Shown one piece after another: positions 5,792-10,743 of a DNA stretch of 10,743 bases (its first letter is position 1; each line of letters starts with the position of its first letter). The notes under the pieces were generated by a model. It saw only the letters and a program-made list of their open reading frames with translations, was not told where the DNA came from and ran no database searches. Made by a program: the position numbers and the translations under genes. This DNA is from Bacteroidota bacterium (lineage in GTDB: Bacteria; Bacteroidota; Ignavibacteria; UBA10030; UBA8401). The stretch lies in NCBI GenBank assembly GCA_023229405.1, contig JALNZH010000105.1:1-10743 (forward strand). Reading direction: 5' to 3'.

Positions 5792-7000
5792 ATGGTAGCC
5801 GGCAAAAATATCGCTCTCGGTGTCACCGGCGGAATTTCCGTCTATAAAGTGTGTACCGTTGTTCGGCTTCTGAAAAAAGCCGGCGCAAACGTACGTGTGA
5901 TGATGACCAGGTCGGCGACCGAATTTGTCACCCCACTGACGTTTTCCACGCTTTCCCAGGAGGATGTAATCGTCTCCCTCTGGCCGGAGAACCGCAATAC
6001 TTCCACACATCTCGGTATTCAACATATCGATCTGGGTCTTTGGGCAGATGTGATGTTGATCGCCCCGGCAACTGCTAATACCATCGCTCATATCGCTCAC
6101 GGGTATGCAGAAGATTTTCTCTCCTCTACCGTTCTGGCACTTCGTTGTCCGTTGATTGTTGCTCCAGCGATGGATCTAGATATGTGGGAAAATGCGGCAA
6201 CGCGGGAAAACATCTCCATACTCCGCTCCCGAGGATATTTTATCATTTCCCCGGAAGCGGGTGAACTGGCGAGCGGTCTGGTTGGCATGGGACGTCTTGC
6301 GGAGCCTGAAACAATTGTGGAATTTGTTGACGGTGTGATTGAAAAAACACCGCTGGATTTGAAAAAGAAAAAAATATTAATCACCGCCGGGCCGACACAC
6401 GAACCGATCGATCCTGTCCGGTTTATCAGCAATCGTTCCTCCGGCACGATGGGATTTGCCTTGGCAAATGCCGCTGCACTACGGGGCGCAGATGTTACAC
6501 TCATCAGCGGACCCGTACACCTTGGAACACCGAAGAATGTTCAACGGATTAACGTAGATACGGCGCAGCAGATGTACGATGCGGTAATGGCTAACATGAA
6601 GAAGCAGGATATTTTTATCATGTCTGCCGCCGTGGCGGATTATTCTCCAGCAACGCCTGCAGAACAGAAAATTAAAAAACAGAACGCGGCAATGACGATG
6701 GAACTCCGTTCAACTCCGGATATTCTGCGCACGCTCGGTGAAAAGCGGACAAAAAAACAGCGATTGATCGGATTTGCCCTGGAGACGACGAACGAACTGG
6801 AACACGCAAAAGAAAAATTATCAAAAAAGAATCTCGATCTCATCGTGTTAAACTCCACAAGAGATGCCGGCGCTACGTTCGGTTATGACACAAATGTCGT
6901 TACACTGATCAATGCAAATGGAACGGTGAAAAAACTTCCGAAAATGCCGAAGTTCGATGTCGCGGTGGAAATCTTGAACGCTGTAAAACAAATGCTGTAA
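5792..7000 (+). CDS. coaBC: bifunctional phosphopantothenoylcysteine decarboxylase / phosphopantothenate-cysteine ligase
   Basis: 402 residues (E. coli CoaBC: 406). It performs the two middle steps of coenzyme A synthesis: joining cysteine to 4'-phosphopantothenate (CoaB) and FMN-dependent decarboxylation to 4'-phosphopantetheine (CoaC). CoaC is about 1-185: GVTGGIS at 10-16, catalytic His78 in GIQHIDLG, and PAMDLDMW at 125-132 as the substrate motif. CoaB is about 193-402: TAGPTHEPIDPVRFISNRSSG at about 198-218, AAVADY at 279-284, and KIKK at 293-296. The usual PxMNxxMW has Asp128 instead of Asn, and the position of the E. coli active-site Cys158 appears to be Ser161 (GELASGLVGMGRLAEP). ATG 5792 gives the family start MVAGKNIALGVTGG. 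The frame also opens at TTG 5741 directly after the rpoZ stop, but that 17-residue extension looks like the hairpin region rather than protein. Confidence 0.93.
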   Translation: MVAGKNIALGVTGGISVYKVCTVVRLLKKAGANVRVMMTRSATEFVTPLTFSTLSQEDVIVSLWPENRNTSTHLGIQHIDLGLWADVMLIAPATANTIAHIAHGYAEDFLSSTVLALRCPLIVAPAMDLDMWENAATRENISILRSRGYFIISPEAGELASGLVGMGRLAEPETIVEFVDGVIEKTPLDLKKKKILITAGPTHEPIDPVRFISNRSSGTMGFALANAAALRGADVTLISGPVHLGTPKNVQRINVDTAQQMYDAVMANMKKQDIFIMSAAVADYSPATPAEQKIKKQNAAMTMELRSTPDILRTLGEKRTKKQRLIGFALETTNELEHAKEKLSKKNLDLIVLNSTRDAGATFGYDTNVVTLINANGTVKKLPKMPKFDVAVEILNAVKQML

Positions 7001-7089
7001 TCACACAGCTCTTTAATAAAATTCAAAAGGTTGGATCATTCAGAAAGTGCCCGAATAACGACAACAAAGAGAATATAATCCCCACAGTA

Positions 7090-7893
7090 ATGTCTGAATC
7101 AGAAATTGAAGCAGTATTAATCCAGGCGCGTCGCTTTTTACAACAGCAGCAGGCGATGTACGGAAACACATTGTACAGTGAACGTGTTGCAATCAACACA
7201 TCATCGGTCGATTCGACCGGAAAAATTGAAGAATCTATGGCTGTTAAAAAGAAAACCGTACCTGCCACCGCACTTCAGCCAATTCGAATTGAAGAACAGC
7301 CTGCCGATCAAAAAGAGAAATGGCATGCCGCGGCTGATCTTGCGGCTATGAACAAACAGATCTGCAATTGCATGAAATGCGGACTTGGCAAAACGAGAAC
7401 AAAGTTCGTCTTCGGCGTCGGTAACACGAATGCAGATCTGCTGGTGATCGGCGAAGCTCCGGGTGCGGATGAAGATAAACAGGGCGAACCGTTCGTGGGA
7501 CGTGCGGGTCAGCTGCTGAACAAAATTCTCGAAGCGGTGCAGTTCACACGGGAAGAAGTATACATTGCCAATATTCTGAAATGCCGTCCGCCGGAGAACC
7601 GACGTCCCAATCCGGGCGAAGTGGAACAGTGCGAACCGTATCTGTGGAAACAGATTGAACTGATTAGACCGAAATTTATTCTCTGTCTTGGTCTGACCGC
7701 GGCGCAAACATTGTTGAAGACGGACGAGTCGCTTACTAGTCTTCGCGCATCAGTGCATAATTACCACAACGTGCCAACCTACGTCACCTACCACCCCGCC
7801 GCATTGCTGCGCAATCCGAACTGGAAACGTCCGACGTGGGAAGATGTTCAGAAACTGAGAAAAGCATACGATGAATCGATAAGCAATGTATAA
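7090..7893 (+). CDS. udg: family 4 (4Fe-4S) uracil-DNA glycosylase with N-terminal extension
   Basis: 267 residues. It removes uracil from DNA, the first step of base excision repair after cytosine deamination. The catalytic domain (about 88-262) begins at the cluster ligands Cys94-x2-Cys97 (NCMKCGLGKTRT), with the later cluster cysteines Cys165 (LKCRPPENR) and Cys181. Motif A GEAPGADED is at 121-129, followed by GEPFVGRAGQLLN (132-144); the second catalytic motif is HPAALLRNP at 235-243. Residues 1-85 are a non-conserved, Gln-rich then charged region likely to be a flexible tether. The family core alone is roughly 190-200 residues. ATG 7090 is the first in-frame start; no clear Shine-Dalgarno site. 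It follows coaBC after 89 bp, with only AT-rich spacer and a TATAAT (7074-7079) lacking a matching -35. Its stop codon lies inside a large inverted repeat. Confidence 0.9.
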   Translation: MSESEIEAVLIQARRFLQQQQAMYGNTLYSERVAINTSSVDSTGKIEESMAVKKKTVPATALQPIRIEEQPADQKEKWHAAADLAAMNKQICNCMKCGLGKTRTKFVFGVGNTNADLLVIGEAPGADEDKQGEPFVGRAGQLLNKILEAVQFTREEVYIANILKCRPPENRRPNPGEVEQCEPYLWKQIELIRPKFILCLGLTAAQTLLKTDESLTSLRASVHNYHNVPTYVTYHPAALLRNPNWKRPTWEDVQKLRKAYDESISNV

Positions 7894-7937
7894 TGGTGAA
7901 TGAAAAATGTTTGATTCATCATTCACCATTATACATT
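7885..7937. repeat. 19-bp perfect inverted repeat spanning the udg stop codon
   Basis: AATGTATAATGGTGAATGA (7885-7903) is exactly complementary to TCATTCACCATTATACATT (7919-7937) around a 15-base loop. The left arm contains the last udg codons and its TAA. No T-run follows, so as a terminator it would be unusual. It more likely stabilises the mRNA end, directs processing, or is an AT-rich dispersed palindrome. It ends 21 bases before the dnaB ATG. Confidence 0.7.
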
Positions 7938-7958
7938 CTTAATTATTAATTGATCTTT

Positions 7959-9359
7959 ATGGCTGAAAAAACTATTGAACAATCTTCCGGGCGAGTACCT
8001 CCGCAAGCGATGGAGGTGGAAATGTCTGTGCTCGGCGCAATGTTGCTGGAAAAAGAAGCAATCTCCCATACCCTCGAAATTCTTGACGAAACTGCTTTTT
8101 ATAAACCGGCGCACATCGAAATTTTCAGTGCGATTATTTCTCTGTTCGAACGAAACGAAGCGGCAGATTCTATCACGGTGGTGGAAGAACTGCGCCGTAT
8201 GGGAAAACTGGATCATATCGGCGGTCCACTGTACATTTCAGAACTGACAATGCGGGTCACCTCCGCCGCCAATGTGGAATTTCACGCAAAGATCGTTCTA
8301 GAAAAAGCACTCCTGCGGAGTTTAATTTCCACCAGCTCCGAAATCACCAGCCGCGCTTTTAACGAACAGGATGACGCACTGGATCTGCTGGATGAAGCGG
8401 AGAATAAGATCTTTCAGATCTCCGAAAAGCGGATGAAAAAAACGTTCGTGCCGATGAAAGAAGCGGTGTTTGCCACTATGGAAATGCTCGAGAGTATCCA
8501 CGGCAAACACAGTGGCGTCACCGGTGTTCCTTCCGGATTCACTGCCCTCGATTCCCTGACCGGCGGATTCCAGAACTCGGATATGATTATCGTCGCTGCC
8601 CGTCCTTCCATGGGTAAAACAGCCTTCGTTCTATCGCTGGCAAGAAATGCTGCGATTGATCACGGCAAAGCAATCGGTTTCTTTTCACTCGAAATGTCCG
8701 CACAGCAACTGGTGATGCGTTTGATTTGCGCCGAAGCGCGGGTGGATGCGCAGAGCGTTCGTACCGGCAGACTACCGGAAGAACAGTGGCGCAATCTCAG
8801 CACTCGTATTGGCAAACTGTATAATGCAAAAATTTTTATTGATGACACTCCTGCCCTCTCCATCTTAGAATTGCGTGCAAAAGCACGCCGTCTAAAAGCG
8901 GAACATGACATCAGCATGATTATCATCGACTACCTGCAGTTGATGGCGGGACCGAAAAACGCGCAGAGCCGCGAACAGGAAATTTCACAAATCTCCCGCT
9001 CACTGAAAGCGCTGGCGAAAGAAATCAACATTCCAGTTATTGCGCTCTCCCAGCTGAACCGCGCGGTGGAAACGGCTTCCGATAAACGCCCGATGCTTTC
9101 CAACCTGCGCGAATCCGGCGCAATCGAACAGGACGCTGACGTAGTGCTCTTTATTCATCGCCCTGAAAAGTTCGGGCTCACTCGTGATGACGGTTCTTCC
9201 GCCGAAGGTATTGCTGAAATTATTATCGGCAAACAGCGTAATGGACCGATCGGCGAAGTGGAGTTAGCATTCATCAATCAGTATGCCCGCTTCGAAAATC
9301 TGGCCATGCCGACGTTTGATGAATATGCGCCTCCGGTGGGAAATGAACCCGCTTTTTAA
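7959..9359 (+). CDS. dnaB: replicative DNA helicase DnaB
   Basis: 466 residues, full length and without an intein. DnaB forms the hexameric helicase that unwinds the chromosome at the fork and binds primase. The N-terminal domain (about 12-115) has PPQAMEVEMSVLGAML, followed by a linker helix and the RecA-like C-terminal domain from about 182. Walker A is ARPSMGKTA at 214-222, the H1a segment FFSLEMS is at 241-247, and Walker B IIIDYLQL is at 321-328. SQLNRAVE is at 364-371, RESGAIEQDAD at 384-394, and the C-terminal KQRNGPIG at 425-432. The start was set at ATG 7959 (MAEKTIEQ). A TTG three codons upstream is also in frame but adds nothing conserved. There is no Shine-Dalgarno site. It is separated from udg by a strong palindrome, so its expression may be partly independent. 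Confidence 0.96.
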   Translation: MAEKTIEQSSGRVPPQAMEVEMSVLGAMLLEKEAISHTLEILDETAFYKPAHIEIFSAIISLFERNEAADSITVVEELRRMGKLDHIGGPLYISELTMRVTSAANVEFHAKIVLEKALLRSLISTSSEITSRAFNEQDDALDLLDEAENKIFQISEKRMKKTFVPMKEAVFATMEMLESIHGKHSGVTGVPSGFTALDSLTGGFQNSDMIIVAARPSMGKTAFVLSLARNAAIDHGKAIGFFSLEMSAQQLVMRLICAEARVDAQSVRTGRLPEEQWRNLSTRIGKLYNAKIFIDDTPALSILELRAKARRLKAEHDISMIIIDYLQLMAGPKNAQSREQEISQISRSLKALAKEINIPVIALSQLNRAVETASDKRPMLSNLRESGAIEQDADVVLFIHRPEKFGLTRDDGSSAEGIAEIIIGKQRNGPIGEVELAFINQYARFENLAMPTFDEYAPPVGNEPAF

Positions 9360-9444
9360 TAGCAATGAAGAATGAATAATAGAAAATATAAAATTCTTTA
9401 ATCAACGATTTCAATTTTGAATTACTAACTGTTTAGAGGTTTTT

Positions 9445-10329
9445 ATGAACAGACGATCCTTTCTCGCTTCCACTTCCCTTGCTGCTGCCGCATCCGCCAT
9501 CCCTACATCACTTTTTGGAGCGCTTATGCAAGACCTCTCGGACGAACAGATCTGTAAAATAAAATTCGAATTCGCCCTGTCGCAGTCTCTGACGGACAAA
9601 CCGATCAACGATGTGATTGTGGCGATCGGCAAAACCTTCCTCGGTGTGGATTACGGCGCAAATGTGCTGGATACCGATGGCGATGAACAGTTAGTTGTAA
9701 ACATGCGCGCGCTGGATTGCGTTACCTTCTACGAGAACTGTGTCACCCTGGCGCGCTGTATTAAGATGAAGAAGATGACATTCATTGATTATTTAACGCA
9801 ACTGCAATTCTTACGGTACCGGGATGGAACGATTAACGGATACACTAGCCGGCTCCATTACACAACGGATTACTGGTTCAACGCTGAACAAAAAGGGATA
9901 GTAAAAGTTGTAACAAGAGATATCTTCGGCGAAAAAAATGTTGTCGAGATTCCGAAACCGATCAATTTTATGACGACGCATCGCGACAGCTACAAACATT
10001 TAAAGACCAATGAAGAGAACTGGAAGAAAGTAAAAACACAAGAAGATACGATCAATGCACGGAAAGATTATTTTCTTCCGAAAGGAAACTTACACATGTT
10101 TGCAGATAATGTGAACAACGGCGATCTGATCGGCATTACATCAAACATCGGCGGAATGGACATTGCGCATACAGGCGTGGCGGTAAAAATTGACGGAAAA
10201 CTGCATTTCATGCATTCACCAAATGTCGGCAAAAAAGTACAGATCACTGAAGGTTCGCTGCAGGATTATCTCGCAAAAAACAGCAGACAGACGGGGATTA
10301 TTGTGGCACGAGTAAATGAAGTCGCATAA
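9445..10329 (+). CDS. Tat-exported DUF1460 (N-acetylmuramoyl-L-alanine amidase-like) protein
   Basis: 294 residues. The N-terminus MNRRSFLASTSLAAAASA is a twin-arginine signal (NRRSFLA fits RRxFL), with a hydrophobic stretch to about residue 25, so export of the folded protein is likely. The rest fits DUF1460, an NlpC/P60-superfamily cysteine hydrolase group with known amidase-like structures. The probable nucleophile is Cys92 in RALDCVTFYENC, a catalytic His is likely His242 in DIAHTGVAV, and HFMHSPNVGKKVQI (254-267) completes the conserved end. Expected role: cutting peptidoglycan or muropeptides in the envelope; the exact bond is not certain. AGAGG lies 5 bases before the ATG, one of the better ribosome sites in the window. 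It is 85 bp after dnaB and may be last in the cluster, although its role is unrelated to its neighbours. Confidence 0.85.
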   Translation: MNRRSFLASTSLAAAASAIPTSLFGALMQDLSDEQICKIKFEFALSQSLTDKPINDVIVAIGKTFLGVDYGANVLDTDGDEQLVVNMRALDCVTFYENCVTLARCIKMKKMTFIDYLTQLQFLRYRDGTINGYTSRLHYTTDYWFNAEQKGIVKVVTRDIFGEKNVVEIPKPINFMTTHRDSYKHLKTNEENWKKVKTQEDTINARKDYFLPKGNLHMFADNVNNGDLIGITSNIGGMDIAHTGVAVKIDGKLHFMHSPNVGKKVQITEGSLQDYLAKNSRQTGIIVARVNEVA

Positions 10330-10333
10330 GCAA

Positions 10334-10412
10334 CCACCCCATACAAGAACATTCTGATATTTTGCAGTCACTCATCCCCCGCTCTGTGAGGAGGGGAATT
10401 AAAGGGAGGTGG
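10334..10412. repeat. G/C-rich dispersed repeat candidate after the DUF1460 gene
   Basis: The segment is bounded by CCACC (10334-10338) and GGTGG (10408-10412), with an inner stem TCCCC (10375-10379) / GGGGA (10393-10397). The GAGGAGGGGAATTAAAGGGAG stretch resembles intergenic repeats common in this bacterial group (from memory). No gene or target duplication was recognised. Confidence 0.35.
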
Positions 10413-10479
10413 AACAGAAACCAGATTACTAAAAAACTGCTGTGGTATTATCTTGCACTTTATAAGCATTTCACCCCGT

Positions 10480-10520
10480 TTCCAAACTCAGTTTTGGAAC
10501 GTTCTTAAATATTTTTCCTC
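10480..10520 (+). terminator. terminator candidate downstream of the DUF1460 gene
   Basis: TTCCAAA (10480-10486) pairs with TTTGGAA (10493-10499) around a 6-base loop. After a short gap comes a broken T-rich tract (CTTAAATATTTTTCC, 10504-10518). The T-run is interrupted and offset, so termination efficiency is uncertain. It would close the yicC-to-DUF1460 run and isolate the next gene. Confidence 0.35.
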
Positions 10521-10591
10521 TTCGTTGAAACCCGGAGCGAATTTGTGTAGGTTCGTGTTATTGAAACACAACGCTAACATCCGGAGATTAC

Positions 10592-10743
10592 ATGCGATTC
10601 GTCAACCGTTTATTCCTTGCACTATTTCTGTTCATTGCCTCCCTCTTTGCCGAACGGTCCATCCCTTACGTTGTCTCCGCTCAATGGCTCTCCGAGCATA
10701 TGAAGGACAAAGCTCTCGTCATACTGCAGACCGGATTCAGCCG
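10592..10743 (+). CDS. exported rhodanese-like sulfurtransferase, N-terminal part
   Basis: The first 50 codons are present; the gene continues beyond the window. The start ATG 10592 has GGAG (10583-10586) 5 bases upstream. Residues 1-20 (MRFVNRLFLALFLFIASLFA) are a Sec signal peptide with possible cleavage after LFA. The mature start, YVVSAQWLSEHMKDKALVILQTG, matches the opening of rhodanese domains of thiosulfate/3-mercaptopyruvate sulfurtransferases (VSxxWLxxHxxDxxLVVLD). The catalytic Cys loop lies outside the window, so activity cannot be judged; a non-catalytic repeat is possible. A small hairpin (GTGTT 10555-10559 with AACAC 10565-10569) lies in its leader. Confidence 0.6.
   Translation, partial: MRFVNRLFLALFLFIASLFAERSIPYVVSAQWLSEHMKDKALVILQTGFS

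Noticed and set aside
7950..7958. TTG start for dnaB three codons upstream
   Set aside because: ATG 7959 gives the usual MAEK-type start and the extra residues are not conserved.
1..10743. CRISPR array, tRNA, rRNA, toxin-antitoxin or defence genes
   Set aside because: Looked for on both strands by eye; no regularly spaced repeats, cloverleaf or related domains were found.

Overview
The window looks like chromosomal DNA of a bacterium of the Bacteroidota/Ignavibacteria part of the FCB group. The evidence is a secreted protein ending in a type IX secretion (Por) sorting domain with the NYPNPFNPSTTI signature, an Rpb6-type omega subunit of RNA polymerase, a Bacteroidota-style PAMDLDMW CoaBC motif, mostly weak Shine-Dalgarno sites, and a TTG-N20-TAnnTTTG promoter candidate. 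The exact lineage is an inference.

Layout. (1) 1-119 is the 3' end of a DUF1801 gene on +. (2) 120-479 lies between convergent genes and holds a 220-bp miniature transposable element with 14-bp terminal inverted repeats and a perfect 8-bp target duplication. (3) 480-3231 carries two minus-strand genes: a beta-CASP metallo-beta-lactamase nuclease and, upstream of it, a BNR-repeat T9SS cargo protein. (4) 3232-3881 is a 650-bp divergent intergenic region with no convincing gene. It contains a dispersed palindromic repeat, a rod-like foldable segment, a helically phased cluster of DnaA-box-like 9-mers, a Bacteroidota-type promoter and an intrinsic terminator. (5) 3882-10329 is a co-directional run on +: yicC, gmk, rpoZ, coaBC, a family-4 uracil-DNA glycosylase, dnaB and a Tat-exported DUF1460 amidase-like protein. 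(6) 10330-10591 holds a G/C-rich repeat and a terminator candidate. The start of an exported rhodanese-like sulfurtransferase then runs off the end.

Function. The + cluster is housekeeping: RNA turnover (YicC), GMP to GDP (Gmk), RNA polymerase assembly (omega), coenzyme A synthesis (CoaBC), uracil repair and the replicative helicase. Gaps of 19-89 bp allow one transcript, but several gaps hold strong stem-loops (rpoZ/coaBC, udg/dnaB) or a repeat (yicC/gmk) that could adjust expression between genes.

No CRISPR array, tRNA, rRNA or defence system was seen. The most interesting material is non-coding: the IS66-like MITE, the DnaA-box cluster at a divergent gene junction (a possible replication origin or DnaA-controlled promoter), the orphan terminator in the yicC leader, and the mutually exclusive hairpins before coaBC.
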